The notes under the pieces: model-generated
The model's database searches: none
What the model saw: the letters and a program-made list of their open reading frames with translations, nothing else
What the model was told of the DNA's origin: nothing
Source: Acinetobacter sp. Marseille-Q1618
Lineage (GTDB): Bacteria > Pseudomonadota > Gammaproteobacteria > Pseudomonadales > Moraxellaceae
Assembly: GCF_902809855.1 (NCBI RefSeq)
Contig: NZ_CADDWJ010000001.1
Coordinates: 372,001-436,000 of the forward strand
Reading direction: 5' to 3'
Length of the DNA stretch: 64,000 nucleotides
Shown: positions 7,888-18,586 of the stretch, one piece after another
How the letters are laid out: each line of letters begins with the position of its first letter
Numbering within the stretch: the first letter of the stretch is position 1
Translations under genes and position numbers: made by a program

Positions 7888-10398
7888 TTAAGTTAATGCA
7901 ATATTTTCATCCACTTGATTTTCTTGTGCAGTGATCGCTGGCGCAATATGCGGATTTTCCAAAGCTAAAACTTCTTGTAAGGACTCATCGAAAATGTCAG
8001 TGAGCATACTGTCATAACGCATCGCATTATAAGTTGTTAATTTTTCAGCTTGTTCGGCATTGATAAATCCTGTTTCAAGTGCATTTTGAATGTGTTCCTC
8101 AAAACTTAAACCTGTAAATTGTCCTTTGGATTCTGCTTTTTTGAACTTATCCCAAAGCTCTTCGATGCCCAATAACATTTGGAAAGTGATTTCCATGCGT
8201 CCAAATGCCGTATTTGGATCAAGTGAATAATGCACATGCTGTTTAAGCACATTTCGGAAAGGATTTTCCTCAAGCATTTGTGTTGCTACAGCTTGTTTGA
8301 GTTGGTCGCTTACAGCTTGAATTGGGCGACCAAAAGGGAAGCACATCCATTTCACTAATTTTGCTGGGAAAGCTTTTGGAAAATTATCAAATAAGCCAAA
8401 GAATGCTTCTTGTGCTGCAAAAAAGGCTTTATTTAATGCCAGTTTTGCATGCAATTGTTCTTGTTCAGAACGGCTACTTTGCTCATAAAATTTTAAAATT
8501 GCAGTGCTGATAAACATTTGTGCATGAATATCTGCCAAACGACCTGACAGCATTTCTTTTCGTTTAATATCACCTGCCAACAAGCCTAGACACATGTCTG
8601 CTGTGAGGGCAAAATTGGCACTGAAACGATTTAAAATTTTATAATAAGGTCGGGTAAACTCATCAGCAGAATCAGGTGCTGCACTTGATGCGCCAATATA
8701 ACCATAGGTAAATGAACGTGCGGCACGATTAAAGGTATAACCTAAATGTTGATACAACATTTCATTAAAAGTTTTTAAGGCTGCATTTTTATCTTCTGCT
8801 TGCAACAGTTGTAATTCTTCAAATAGATAAGGATGACAACGCATTGAACCTTGACCAAAAATCATCAAGGAGCGACTGAGAATATTTGCACCTTCCACCG
8901 TGATCGAAATAGGAATCGCCTGATACATATTGGCAAGGAAATTACGAGGTCCTTGTTGGATGGCGCGACCACCGACCACATCCATGCCATGATTCACAAT
9001 TTTACGCATACTTTCAGTGGCATAATATTTTGCCATTGCTGTCATGACAGCGGGTTTACCACCTTGATTTAAACCGCAGGTGACCAAATAACGAAATGCC
9101 TCAAGCATATACGTGTCACTCGCCATGTCACTCATGACTTCTTGTACGCCTTCGAATTTACCCACAGAGAGTTTAAATTGTTGGCGGACTTTGGCAAAAG
9201 CGCCAACAGACAAATAACTCATTTCACCTGCTGCTGTAGACAGGGCAGGCAGTGAAATGCCACGTCCTACACCTAAACATTCCATCAGCATACGCCAGCC
9301 TTTACCAGCATTTTTAGGCCCACCAATGATCCAGTCGATAGGAATAAACACATCTTTTCCTTCCACGGTACCATTCATAAATGGTGAACCACCAGGATGG
9401 TGACGTGGGCCAACATGTACACCTTCATGCGATGCAGGAATTAAGGCACACGTAATGCCATATTCTGTTTTATTTTCATCACCCAATAATCTTTCAGGAT
9501 CATAAAGTTTAAATGCCAAACCAATCACAGTGGCAACAGGCGCTAAGGTAATCCAACGTTTAGAGAAGTTCATTCTCAAGCCAAGCACTTGCTGACCTTC
9601 AAACTCCCCATAACAAACGATACCTGTATCTGGAATCGCCCCCGCATCTGAACCTGCTTCAGGACTGGTTAAGCCAAAACATGGAATTTCAGTACCTGCG
9701 GCTAAACCTGGAAGGTAACGGTCTTTTTGTTCATCTGTTCCATAATTTAATAATAATTCACCCGGCCCAAGTGAGTTTGGAACCATACAGGTCACTGCAG
9801 CAGTTAAAGATTTTGAAGCAATCTTGCTCATGATGCGACTTTGTGCAAAAGGCGTAAATTCACGTCCACCGTAAGATTTTGGAATGATCAAACCAAAGAA
9901 ACCGTTGTCTTGGATAAAATGCCACGCTTCAGCAGATAAATCTTGCTGTTGATGAATTTCCCATTCATCTAACATTTCACACAATTGTTCTACTTCATTG
10001 TCTAAAAAAGATTGTTCTTCTGTGGACAAGGTTGGATAGGGGTAATCATTCAATTTTTTCCAATCAGGCGCCCCCATAAATAACTCTTTTTCCCACCAAC
10101 TGGTACCTGCATCTAGTGCTTCACGTTCAGTAGTACTCATGCTCGGCATGGCATTTGCCAAGATTTTATAGGCTGGTTTGGAGATCAAAGCCATGCGTAG
10201 TGGTGAAATCAGCACAATCAAACTGATCAAGATCAATGGCACACCAAGTATCAGCGACCACGGGTTTAAAAATGCAGTTGCGATACCCATGAAAATGACA
10301 GTCACTGCGCCTAGCGTACGAGGGAAGGCAAAAAAGAAAACTGTCCATAAACTTATAATTTGTAAAAGAATTGCGATAACAAGGCTGAGCCATAGCAT
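7888..10398 (-). CDS. fadE: Long-chain acyl-CoA dehydrogenase FadE type
   Basis: Catalyses the first, FAD-dependent step of fatty-acid beta-oxidation. The 836 residues match the long FadE form, not the roughly 390-residue short form. Two or three hydrophobic segments occupy residues 1-70 (membrane association). The dehydrogenase core follows, with ACFGLTSPEAGSDAG-type substrate/FAD motifs (seen as CFGLTSPEAGSDAG), the GGRAIQQGPRN segment and the catalytic glutamate in ITVEGANILSRS. The last 250 residues form the FadE-specific C-terminal domain. It is monocistronic with its own terminator. No FadR site was identified by eye. Confidence 0.95.
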   Translation of the reverse strand: MLWLSLVIAILLQIISLWTVFFFAFPRTLGAVTVIFMGIATAFLNPWSLILGVPLILISLIVLISPLRMALISKPAYKILANAMPSMSTTEREALDAGTSWWEKELFMGAPDWKKLNDYPYPTLSTEEQSFLDNEVEQLCEMLDEWEIHQQQDLSAEAWHFIQDNGFFGLIIPKSYGGREFTPFAQSRIMSKIASKSLTAAVTCMVPNSLGPGELLLNYGTDEQKDRYLPGLAAGTEIPCFGLTSPEAGSDAGAIPDTGIVCYGEFEGQQVLGLRMNFSKRWITLAPVATVIGLAFKLYDPERLLGDENKTEYGITCALIPASHEGVHVGPRHHPGGSPFMNGTVEGKDVFIPIDWIIGGPKNAGKGWRMLMECLGVGRGISLPALSTAAGEMSYLSVGAFAKVRQQFKLSVGKFEGVQEVMSDMASDTYMLEAFRYLVTCGLNQGGKPAVMTAMAKYYATESMRKIVNHGMDVVGGRAIQQGPRNFLANMYQAIPISITVEGANILSRSLMIFGQGSMRCHPYLFEELQLLQAEDKNAALKTFNEMLYQHLGYTFNRAARSFTYGYIGASSAAPDSADEFTRPYYKILNRFSANFALTADMCLGLLAGDIKRKEMLSGRLADIHAQMFISTAILKFYEQSSRSEQEQLHAKLALNKAFFAAQEAFFGLFDNFPKAFPAKLVKWMCFPFGRPIQAVSDQLKQAVATQMLEENPFRNVLKQHVHYSLDPNTAFGRMEITFQMLLGIEELWDKFKKAESKGQFTGLSFEEHIQNALETGFINAEQAEKLTTYNAMRYDSMLTDIFDESLQEVLALENPHIAPAITAQENQVDENIALT

Positions 10399-10748
10399 GA
10401 ATGTCTTACTCCTCTTGCATGTAATTGGTTTTAATCGGTGGCTTAAGACAACAACAGAAATAGAGTGAAATCACTAAAAGCTCTATTTCATGAATATGTA
10501 TAAAAAACAATGTACTGTTTATTGTTTTAGTTTTAATCAATTTGCGTAGGGTGTTTCAATCAAGATTGTTAGGTGTTTTGTGAGAAAAAGTTAACCAAGT
10601 GATAAAGTTGAAATTCAAAAGGCTAAGCCTATGAACTTATTTATAAATCTTAAAAGATAAAATAATGCGTTTTTTGATCTATCTATCTGAAATGACAAAC
10701 ATTAAAATTACAAACAGAAAGACGTTAAAAAATAGTTATTTGTCTAAG
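10399..10748. other. Intergenic region upstream of fadE
   Basis: No gene was found in these 350 bases. The region is AT-rich and carries the fadE promoter on the minus strand at its left end. I could not pick out a convincing -10/-35 pair or operator. Confidence 0.3.
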
Positions 10749-10770
10749 AAAAAAGCCCACATTTGTGAGC
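10749..10770 (-). terminator. Terminator of rluE
   Basis: The minus strand reads GCTCACAAATGTGGGC followed by TTTTTTCTT. The stem starts 20 bases after the rluE stop. Confidence 0.85.
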
Positions 10771-10789
10771 TTCATCTAACAGCTAAAAC

Positions 10790-11578
10790 TTAACGTCCAT
10801 TACGTCCACGACCACGTGGGGTTTTGGTATTTGGGCGAGTTGTTCCATTGGTTCTGCGTTTTGGTTTTTCATGCTCTTCCATTTGCCAAATACGCTTGGT
10901 ACCTGATTTTTTAACAGAACCATCTTTATTTTTACGTACCATTGGCTTACCGCCTGTGCCACCTGGTTTTTTTACATAAGAACGAGAACGATAGGGTTCT
11001 TCCGCAGGAACATTTTGGAAGTCTGGATATAGCAATGGTTCGATTTCTTTGGTTTCACCAGACTTTAAATCCATTTGTACCAAATTAATTGCACCGATTT
11101 TAGTGCGAATTAAACGTAAAGTTGGAAAACCAACGGCTGAAGTCATACGACGCACTTGGCGATTACGACCTTCACAAATTGAAATTTCAATCCAAGATGT
11201 AGGAATATTGGCACGGAAACGGACAGGCGGATCACGTTCCCACAACCACGCAGGTTGCTCAACTTTTTCAGCTTTTGCAGCTAAAGTCATACCATCTTTA
11301 AGTTCAATACCTTTACGAAGTTGCTCTAAAGCTTCTTCAGTGACATCACCATCAACCTGAACCAAATAAGTTTTAAACTTTTTATTGGCAGGGTTGGTGA
11401 TATATTGGTTTAGACCGCCGTGATCAGTCAGAAAGACCAAACCTTCAGAGTCCATGTCCAAACGACCAGCCAAACGTAAAGTTGGATCATCTACGAAGTC
11501 CGACATCGTCATATGTGCTTCGTCTTTACGGAATTGGGAGAGAACACCGTAGGGTTTGTTCAAGATGACGATTTTCAT
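10790..11578 (-). CDS. rluE: 23S rRNA pseudouridine synthase, RluE type
   Basis: RsuA-family pseudouridine synthase. In E. coli RluE makes pseudouridine 2457 of 23S rRNA. The amino end begins directly with the catalytic fold (ILNKPYGVLSQF) and lacks the S4 domain of RluB/RsuA. The catalytic aspartate is in GRLDMDSEGL. EQPAWLWERDPPVR, IPTSWIEISICEGRNRQVRRM and GFPTLRLIR match RluE. From about residue 195 a 65-residue, very basic Lys/Arg/Gly/Thr-rich tail extends past the E. coli length and is likely disordered and RNA-binding. It is divergent from icd, as in E. coli. Confidence 0.92.
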   Translation of the reverse strand: MKIVILNKPYGVLSQFRKDEAHMTMSDFVDDPTLRLAGRLDMDSEGLVFLTDHGGLNQYITNPANKKFKTYLVQVDGDVTEEALEQLRKGIELKDGMTLAAKAEKVEQPAWLWERDPPVRFRANIPTSWIEISICEGRNRQVRRMTSAVGFPTLRLIRTKIGAINLVQMDLKSGETKEIEPLLYPDFQNVPAEEPYRSRSYVKKPGGTGGKPMVRKNKDGSVKKSGTKRIWQMEEHEKPKRRTNGTTRPNTKTPRGRGRNGR

Positions 11579-11774
11579 AAAAATGCTTCTTTGATTCAGA
11601 TAAATTCTAAAAACAATGTGTTTTATTTAATAGAGAAATGTTGTTATTCCTCATATAAATCTCAAAAAACACTGGAATTCAATTAATCTATTATGCGTGA
11701 AGAAAGATAGAAAGTATCGTTTCTCGGCAATTATTTTTAAAAATCGCCAATTATAAAAAGGGAGAACCTAAATC

Positions 11775-13031
11775 ATGGGTTATCAAAAAATCGTAGTACC
11801 TGTAGATGGAAGTAAAATTACGGTTAACGCAGATTTATCCTTAAATGTTCCAAATCATCCGATTATTCCTTTTATTGAAGGTGATGGTATCGGTGTGGAT
11901 ATCACCCCGACCATGCAAGCAGTGGTCAATGCCGCAGTACAAAAAGCTTATGGTGGCAAGCGTTGTATAGAATGGATGGAAGTCTATTGCGGTGAAAAAG
12001 CCAATAAAATCTATGGCACCTATATGCCAGAAGAAACATTTGAAGCATTACGTGAATATGTTGTTTCTATCAAAGGCCCTCTAACCACGCCTGTTGGTGG
12101 TGGAATCCGTTCACTGAATGTTGCCCTGCGCCAAGAATTAGATTTATATGTTTGTGTGCGTCCTGTACGTTGGTTTGAAGGCGTTCCTTCTCCTGTAAAA
12201 CATCCTGAACTCACAGATATGGTGATTTTCCGTGAAAACTCAGAAGATATTTATGCAGGTATCGAGTGGAAAGCTGATTCTCCTGAAGCGAAAAAAGTCA
12301 TTAAATTTTTAAAAGAAGAAATGGGTGTTACCAAAATTCGTTTTGAAGACAATTGTGGTATCGGGATCAAACCTGTTTCAAAAGAAGGAACTGAGCGTTT
12401 AGTGCGTAAAGCCATCCAATTCGCCATTGATAATGATAAGCCAAGTGTAACCCTAGTACACAAAGGTAATATCATGAAATATACCGAAGGTGCTTTTAAA
12501 GAATGGGGCTATGAACTTGCGCTTGATCGTTTTGGCGGTGAGTTACTCGACGGTGGTCCTTGGGTCAAAATTAAAAATCCAAAAACTGGTAAAGATATTA
12601 TTATTAAAGATGTGATTGCCGACGCTTTCTTACAGCAAATTTTAATGCGTCCTGCGGATTATTCAGTGATTGCCACTTTAAATCTAAATGGTGACTATGT
12701 TTCCGATGCCTTAGCTGCGGAAGTTGGCGGTATCGGGATTGCACCTGGCGCGAATATTGGTGGCGCAATTGCGGTGTATGAAGCAACGCATGGCACAGCG
12801 CCTAAATATGCAGGTCAAGACAAAGTCAATCCTGGCTCGATTATTCTATCTGCGGAAATGATGCTGCGAGATATGGGATGGATCGAAGCGGCTGATTTGA
12901 TTATTAAAGGCATTTCAGGTGCGATTGCAGCGAAAACCGTGACTTATGATTTTGAGCGTTTAATGGAAAATGCCAAATTGTTACGTTGTTCTGAGTTTGG
13001 TCAAGCGATCATAGAACATATGGGTGACTGA
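11775..13031 (+). CDS. icd: Isocitrate dehydrogenase (NADP+)
   Basis: TCA-cycle enzyme converting isocitrate to 2-oxoglutarate with NADP+. At 418 residues it is the homodimeric E. coli type, not the 740-residue monomeric form also known in Acinetobacter relatives. It has [11 protein letters not shown] near residue 34, the substrate/phosphorylation loop [13 protein letters not shown] near residue 112, the [14 protein letters not shown] segment and the NADP-binding [13 protein letters not shown] near residue 338. The serine in RSLNV is the residue phosphorylated by AceK in enterobacteria. The start follows GGGAGAACC at proper spacing. Confidence 0.97.
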   Translation: MGYQKIVVPVDGSKITVNADLSLNVPNHPIIPFIEGDGIGVDITPTMQAVVNAAVQKAYGGKRCIEWMEVYCGEKANKIYGTYMPEETFEALREYVVSIKGPLTTPVGGGIRSLNVALRQELDLYVCVRPVRWFEGVPSPVKHPELTDMVIFRENSEDIYAGIEWKADSPEAKKVIKFLKEEMGVTKIRFEDNCGIGIKPVSKEGTERLVRKAIQFAIDNDKPSVTLVHKGNIMKYTEGAFKEWGYELALDRFGGELLDGGPWVKIKNPKTGKDIIIKDVIADAFLQQILMRPADYSVIATLNLNGDYVSDALAAEVGGIGIAPGANIGGAIAVYEATHGTAPKYAGQDKVNPGSIILSAEMMLRDMGWIEAADLIIKGISGAIAAKTVTYDFERLMENAKLLRCSEFGQAIIEHMGD

Positions 13032-13050
13032 CCATATTTCAATTAAATAA

Positions 13051-13076
13051 AACCCATAGCTCGCTATGGGTTTTAT
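13051..13076. terminator. Bidirectional terminator between icd and the MFS gene
   Basis: AACCCATAG pairs perfectly with CTATGGGTT around CTCG. It is followed by TTTATTAT on the plus strand, and A-rich sequence precedes it, giving a T-run on the minus strand. It serves the convergent genes on both sides. Confidence 0.9.
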
Positions 13077-13100
13077 TATAACTTTAAGAGCTAAATGCTA

Positions 13101-14279
13101 TTAATGGTTCTGAGTAGACATTCGCATACTATAAACAAAAAACTGCACTGTTCCCAACAATAAAACCACTGAAGCTAAAATAAACTGTTGATGATAAGAC
13201 ACCCCAAAATGTTGTAAAGCGCTGAAACACAAACCACCGACCAATTGTGTTAATGCAAAACATAAGGTAGCGATACTCCATAATTTTTTATACGCAATGC
13301 CATATAAATGCATGATGGTATAAGAGGTTAAAAACACAACTGCAGGATTGAGCAGACCTGTAAAAAATGAGGATCCATACGTAAAAATAGGATGAATATT
13401 TAAAACAGCGATGATAATAGCTATCACATAAGCACTGTATAAGATTTTTAATGCCGTAAAATGCCCAAATTTTCTTGCACATAGATATGCGGTCACTGCA
13501 CCCAATGCACTACCTGTACCATATAAAATCCAATTAAAATTGATATGATATAGGTCTAAATGCAAGGTGTTTTTTAAGTAATCAATCCAGAATAAAGAAT
13601 GCGGTACATAAGCAAATGCACTACAAGAATAGACAATCAACAAACAAAAATACATAGCGTCTATGTTGTTTGCTTGTTGAGTTGGAGCTTGGATATTACT
13701 TAAATGGCTTTTGAAAATATTGAGTAAATACAAAAGAATCAAACTAATTAAAAATGCGAATGCAAATAAAATCAGCCATGCCGTTTGGGTCGCAATTCGG
13801 TCTAAAAATGGCATAAATAACGTTGCCAATAAGACACCAATTCCAATACCACTAAAGCCAATAAAATTGATGTTTAAGCGATCTTGTGCAGCACAGCATT
13901 GTACAACCACACTTGGTGCAAGAATCATGAGCAAGCCACCACTAATTCCTGAGATGGTGCGCCAAAAAACATACCAAAGGTTTGGAAAGTCGGAAAATGC
14001 ACAACTTAATAAACTAACTGTTCCTGCAAAAGCCGCATAGAGTAAATACTTTGCCATGCTTTGGTTTTGCGGTAATTTCATTGCTACAAAAGCCCCGATT
14101 AAATAACCGAGTAAATTGGCACTCCCTAAGATACTGGCAAAATTTGCTGACCATTCATAACTCTCACGAGTCGATGGTAAAAGTGCGGTATAAGAAAAGC
14201 GTAATAAGCCGATTCCAAGACATGTGCTTAAGCACAAGAAAAGGCTCAATTTAATTTTACTAATGTGAGTGTCATCCAT
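13101..14279 (-). CDS. YbfB/YjiJ-family MFS transporter
   Basis: Inner-membrane permease of 392 residues with about 12 hydrophobic helices. The first helix carries LGIGLLRFSYTALLPS, the hallmark of the YbfB/YjiJ branch of the major facilitator superfamily. A second glycine-rich helix, SANLLGYLIGAF, follows. WRTISGISGGLLMILAPSVVV matches the conserved fourth helix region. The substrate of this family is not established. It is a single gene with no regulator beside it. No strong ribosome binding site is seen before the ATG. Confidence 0.85.
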   Translation of the reverse strand: MDDTHISKIKLSLFLCLSTCLGIGLLRFSYTALLPSTRESYEWSANFASILGSANLLGYLIGAFVAMKLPQNQSMAKYLLYAAFAGTVSLLSCAFSDFPNLWYVFWRTISGISGGLLMILAPSVVVQCCAAQDRLNINFIGFSGIGIGVLLATLFMPFLDRIATQTAWLILFAFAFLISLILLYLLNIFKSHLSNIQAPTQQANNIDAMYFCLLIVYSCSAFAYVPHSLFWIDYLKNTLHLDLYHINFNWILYGTGSALGAVTAYLCARKFGHFTALKILYSAYVIAIIIAVLNIHPIFTYGSSFFTGLLNPAVVFLTSYTIMHLYGIAYKKLWSIATLCFALTQLVGGLCFSALQHFGVSYHQQFILASVVLLLGTVQFFVYSMRMSTQNH

Positions 14280-14532
14280 GCTGTTTTTTTATCTTTTGGT
14301 TAAGATTTAAACTTACACTAAATATCTTGTGCGCACTTGGCAAGTCATAATCATTATTTATTTAATAAATATTTTGGGTCGAAACAACTTGGTTTTTACA
14401 TGAAAAGGGGATTAAAAATAACAAGAAAATTATAGCCAATGAACATTTAAACTGTATCTATTTAAAAAATAAAATTATATCTGTCATCATTTTCAACATT
14501 GCTTAAAATAATAAAAGAAATGGAGATATGCT

Positions 14533-15363
14533 ATGAAAATGTACCAAGTAGATGCTTTTACGCAAAGCTTATTTAAAGGAAATCCAGCGGCTGTACTGGT
14601 TTTAGATGAATGGCTCGATGAGTCCTTGATGCAGAATATTGCTCAGGAAAATAATCTAGCAGAAACAGCTTTTGTTAAAATAATCGATGACACTCATTAT
14701 GAAATTCGATGGTTTACCCCTGTCCTAGAAGTCGATTTTTGTGGACATGCGACTTTAGCGTCTGCATTTGTACTTTTTAAAGATTTTACTGCTGCAAAAA
14801 CTATTCATTTTCATGTTAAAAATTTAGGAATTTTTATCATTGAACAAGCCGAAGACGGCAAAATCAAAATGAATTTTCCGATTCGTGCAGCACAACCTTT
14901 AATTGACTATCCTGAATTACTGAATCACGTGATTGATCAACCTTTTAAAGCGGTTTATCAAAATGCACAGGCATTTATTTTAGTCTTGGAATCAGCGCAA
15001 GCTGTAATTGATGCTGTGCCAGATTTAGTTGCTATACAAAAGTTAGCAGCAAGCTATCAGGTCAGTACTGCCATTACCGCACATGAAGATCAACTTGATG
15101 TCACTATTACTGCAACTTCTGATCAATATGACTATGTTGCGCGTTACTTTGCACCGCATAAAGGCATTGATGAAGACCCCGTAACAGGTTCTATGCATAC
15201 AGGTTTAGCACCTTTATGGGCGGATAAATTAGGGAAAAATCAACTAATTGCGTATCAAGCCTCAAAGCGTGGTGGTCAATTATATTGCAACATTTTAGAT
15301 GAAAATCGTATCGAAATTTCAGGTTATGCCAAGCTATATATGCAGGCAGAACTCGACATTTAA
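14533..15363 (+). CDS. PhzF-family isomerase/epimerase-like protein
   Basis: The fold is two diaminopimelate-epimerase-like halves. The 276 residues include VDAFTQSLFKGNPAAV at the amino end, the catalytic glutamate in NNLAETAFV (Glu44), the CGHATLAS motif near residue 74 and DEDPVTGSMHTGLAP in the second half. PhzF itself isomerises a phenazine precursor, but no phenazine genes are present, so this is one of the many family members of unknown substrate. GGAGATATGCT precedes the ATG. It is a monocistronic unit. Confidence 0.9.
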   Translation: MKMYQVDAFTQSLFKGNPAAVLVLDEWLDESLMQNIAQENNLAETAFVKIIDDTHYEIRWFTPVLEVDFCGHATLASAFVLFKDFTAAKTIHFHVKNLGIFIIEQAEDGKIKMNFPIRAAQPLIDYPELLNHVIDQPFKAVYQNAQAFILVLESAQAVIDAVPDLVAIQKLAASYQVSTAITAHEDQLDVTITATSDQYDYVARYFAPHKGIDEDPVTGSMHTGLAPLWADKLGKNQLIAYQASKRGGQLYCNILDENRIEISGYAKLYMQAELDI

Positions 15364-15400
15364 CTAATCTTTAGCGCAAATGTATCAAGAATAAAACAGA

Positions 15401-15428
15401 AGCCGTTTAAAAAAACGGCTATTTTTTC
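15401..15428 (+). terminator. Terminator of the phzF-like gene
   Basis: AGCCGTTT pairs with AAACGGCT and is followed by ATTTTTTC, 38 bases after the stop. Confidence 0.88.
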
Positions 15429-15515
15429 AAAAAATTACTGTTTATTTGTTTCAGCCTTTCTTAAGATAAGCAACGTATAAGTTTTTAAAATTTCTTAAAA
15501 AGTTGTGGAATCTCT

Positions 15516-18284
15516 ATGTTAATGCGGCTGAAAAAACTCACTTTATCACTTTGTTTATTGGGAATCAGTGCGACAGGTTTTGCACAAACGGTTTTAGTTA
15601 AAGCTGAACATGATATTGAAGAATATAAACTTGATAATGGCTTTCGAGTGTTACTTGCGCCCAATGATAAAGAAAGTAAAGTATTTGTAAATACAGTATA
15701 TTTCACAGGCTCTTTGAATGATCCACAAGGCAAAGGTGGTTTGGCACATTTGCTTGAACACTTGGCGTTTAAAGGCACAGAAAATGTTAAAGGCGAAGAA
15801 TTTCAACGCCGTCTAGATCGCTATACTTTGATGACCAATGCCAGTACGGATTATTATTCTACAAAATATACCAATATTGTCCGTCCTGAAACTGCAGCAC
15901 TCAATGAAATTATTTACTTAGAAGCTGAGCGTATGGACAAACTTGTCCTACAAGAAAAATATGTGCCTTCGGAAATTAACATTGTCATGCGTGAGCGTGA
16001 AGTACGCATGGATCAGCCTTTCGCTGTACTTATGGATCAAATGTGGAAGGCAGCTTATGGCAATCAGTCATTAGGACGTTTACCGATTGGTGATTTATCC
16101 GAATTACAATCGATTAAAATGAATGAGTTAAATAAATTTTATAAAGATTGGTATGCACCCAACAACGCTGTCATGGTGATTTCAGGAAAGTTTGATAAAG
16201 CTGAAGTATTAAAACAAATTGATAAAAACTTTAGCCCGATTCCTGCACGTCAGTTACCACAGCAAGCGCAAGTTCCACTTTTAGATTCTGCAAAAGTTAA
16301 AAATCGCCAATTTCTCGTGAAAAAGGGCAGTGATTTAGCAAAGTTTAATATTTATATGAATGGTAAAAATGAAGCCATTCAGCCAGTATTAGCACTTGCA
16401 CCTTATTTATATACTTTACAACCGAGTGGTCATCTATATTCCAACATGGTGGAAACTGGAATTGCAACGAATGTGCAATCGAGCACATGGTTAGATGAAG
16501 ATTTTAACTTGGTGTTTATGGGGGCAATTTACTCACCAAAACATGATGAGAAACGTATTGCTCAGTCTTTGGTATCTGAAGTCGAGAAAAATCCTAGTTT
16601 TAATGAGGTTGAATTAAAACGTGTTAAAAATCTCATGAAAAATGCACAAGATAATCTATTGACCAGCGCAACGTCTGTGGGTGCAATGCTGAGTGATTAT
16701 GTAGTGTCTTCACAGGGTGATTGGACGCAATATTTTAAAGATCAAAAAGCCATTCAAGCGCTCACTGTCGAACAAACCAATAAAACTTTGCAAGAGTTTT
16801 TAACTGCACGGCATCGTTTTAGTGGGGATATTAAACCTACACCTGAAGAGCAAAAGAAAGCTTTAGAGCAAAAGCAAAGTAGTGAAACTGCGAAGACTTT
16901 GGATCAGCAAGCAGTTGTAGAAGAACCTTTAAAGTCAGCAGATGAGTATAAAAATGAAGTTGCTGAATATGTGAAAAGTTCAGAAAATTTATTAAAGCAA
17001 ACTGAACAAAAAATTCAGCGTGGCAAGTTAAAAAATGGCATGCAATACGCGTTATTTCCAACCTCAACGCGTGATGATAAAACTTATGCTACGATAAATA
17101 TTGGCTTTGGTACAGCAGAGTCCTTGTTCAATAAAGATGAAGTTATTGAATTTACTTCTTATTTATTATTAAGAGCTTCAGATAAATATAGCTTGCAAGA
17201 TATTGCAGATAAATCTATTGAATCTGGTGGTTTGGCAACGGCTTCTTCTGCGGATAATGGGATTGAAATTCAAATTTCAGCAAAAAGTGAAAAGTTTGAT
17301 GATTTTTTTGCTTATATTGTCGATGTAATGAAAAATCCAAAATTTGAACAATCCCAGTTTGATTTGATCAAATTACAAAGCTTAGCGACTTTAGATCGAC
17401 CTTATACCGAGCCTGAAACAGTTGCTGCACTCACGATTTCTCGTTTATTGGAAACTTATAAACCGGGTGATTTGCGTTATCACTATGAGCCTGAGCTTGC
17501 TAAGAAACAAATCAAGGCGATGACTAATCAGCAAGTTAAAGACTTATATCAAAAATTCTTTACAACAGAACATGCGCAAATTGCAATTACAGGAAAATAT
17601 GATGCCAAACATATTCAAAATGTCTTAAACCAACAGCTTGGCAACTGGAAAAGTAAAGAAAAATATGTGCGTTTAAGTGCTGATTTTGATCAATACAAAG
17701 CACAAAAGGTACATGCACTTTCTGAACAACGTGAGTTTGGTAATTATCAAAGTATTTTAACTATTCCTGTTGGTGCTTATCATCAAGACGCACCTGCTTT
17801 AATTGTACTGGATAATATTTTAGGTGATTCTCAACTTTCTTCACGTTTAGGTAAAGAATTACGTGAAAAAAATGCTTTAGTTTATGGTTTTGGAAGTCAA
17901 TTACAGTTAGATGATTTGGTCGATTCAGGCGCGATTAAAGTCGAAGCAAATTATACAGCAGGTAAATCTGCACAAGTGTCACAGGTGATTCATCAAGTAT
18001 TTACTGAGCTTTTAAATACAGGTGTGACAGAGCAAGAAGTGGAAGCAGCCAAAGCACGCATTATGAAAAAACGTGTCACTTCACTTGAAGATGATCGTAT
18101 TATTCATCGGATGCTTGTACCACAAATGCAAAATCAAAAAACACTTATGGATCGTGCGCAACGAGATCAAGAGTTTGCCAAGTTAAGCAAAGCTGATATT
18201 GATGCTGTAATTAAAAAATATATCAAGTTGGATCAATTGGTTGAAGTGATGGCAGACCAGTATGGTCAGGTACAAAAGCCTTGA
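15516..18284 (+). CDS. M16-family zinc metalloprotease, two-module, exported
   Basis: The 922-residue protein of the pitrilysin/PqqL type has a signal peptide (residues 1-23, cleaved after GFA). The first M16 module has the inverted zinc motif HLLEH at residues 78-82. A Lys/Glu/Gln-rich linker around residues 440-500 leads to a second M16 module that lacks HxxEH, as is normal for the non-catalytic half. It probably degrades peptides in the periplasm. The ATG lies about seven bases from GGA. It stands as a single gene between two terminators; no pqq or siderophore genes are nearby. Confidence 0.92.
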   Translation: MLMRLKKLTLSLCLLGISATGFAQTVLVKAEHDIEEYKLDNGFRVLLAPNDKESKVFVNTVYFTGSLNDPQGKGGLAHLLEHLAFKGTENVKGEEFQRRLDRYTLMTNASTDYYSTKYTNIVRPETAALNEIIYLEAERMDKLVLQEKYVPSEINIVMREREVRMDQPFAVLMDQMWKAAYGNQSLGRLPIGDLSELQSIKMNELNKFYKDWYAPNNAVMVISGKFDKAEVLKQIDKNFSPIPARQLPQQAQVPLLDSAKVKNRQFLVKKGSDLAKFNIYMNGKNEAIQPVLALAPYLYTLQPSGHLYSNMVETGIATNVQSSTWLDEDFNLVFMGAIYSPKHDEKRIAQSLVSEVEKNPSFNEVELKRVKNLMKNAQDNLLTSATSVGAMLSDYVVSSQGDWTQYFKDQKAIQALTVEQTNKTLQEFLTARHRFSGDIKPTPEEQKKALEQKQSSETAKTLDQQAVVEEPLKSADEYKNEVAEYVKSSENLLKQTEQKIQRGKLKNGMQYALFPTSTRDDKTYATINIGFGTAESLFNKDEVIEFTSYLLLRASDKYSLQDIADKSIESGGLATASSADNGIEIQISAKSEKFDDFFAYIVDVMKNPKFEQSQFDLIKLQSLATLDRPYTEPETVAALTISRLLETYKPGDLRYHYEPELAKKQIKAMTNQQVKDLYQKFFTTEHAQIAITGKYDAKHIQNVLNQQLGNWKSKEKYVRLSADFDQYKAQKVHALSEQREFGNYQSILTIPVGAYHQDAPALIVLDNILGDSQLSSRLGKELREKNALVYGFGSQLQLDDLVDSGAIKVEANYTAGKSAQVSQVIHQVFTELLNTGVTEQEVEAAKARIMKKRVTSLEDDRIIHRMLVPQMQNQKTLMDRAQRDQEFAKLSKADIDAVIKKYIKLDQLVEVMADQYGQVQKP

Positions 18285-18317
18285 GGCAGTAATTTAGCTA
18301 TTTATTGTATTTTGCTG

Positions 18318-18350
18318 AAACCGAGTTAAGAAATTTTCTCGGTTTTCTTT
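18318..18350 (+). terminator. Terminator of the M16 protease gene
   Basis: AAACCGAG at 18318-18325 pairs with CTCGGTTT at 18338-18345, followed by TCTTTT. Confidence 0.8.
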
Positions 18351-18541
18351 TGCTTAAATATTTGATTAGACTTATTTGTAATGAAATAATCTAAAGACTT
18401 GTCTAATTTAGATTGTGTTTGGCTATATCGTAAGACAGTTTGAATATAAGCAGATTGAAGTAATATCCAAATCATATAAAACTATATGAATTAAATGATA
18501 ATAATAGTTTTAGTGTGATCTTAATTTTTCTTGATACCCAT

Positions 18542-18573
18542 AAAAAGACCTCTGCAAAAGCAAAGGTCTTTTC
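18542..18573 (-). terminator. Terminator of the pirin gene
   Basis: On the minus strand AAAAGACCT pairs with AGGTCTTTT around a small GC-closed loop; the second arm itself supplies the T-run. Confidence 0.85.
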
Positions 18574-18586
18574 TGATGACTTAAGT

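Larger units (their letters stand above)
18285..18586. other. Intergenic region between convergent genes
   Basis: This 302-base gap holds a terminator at each end (18318-18350 and 18542-18573). Between them is AT-rich sequence with no supported gene. Confidence 0.5.
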
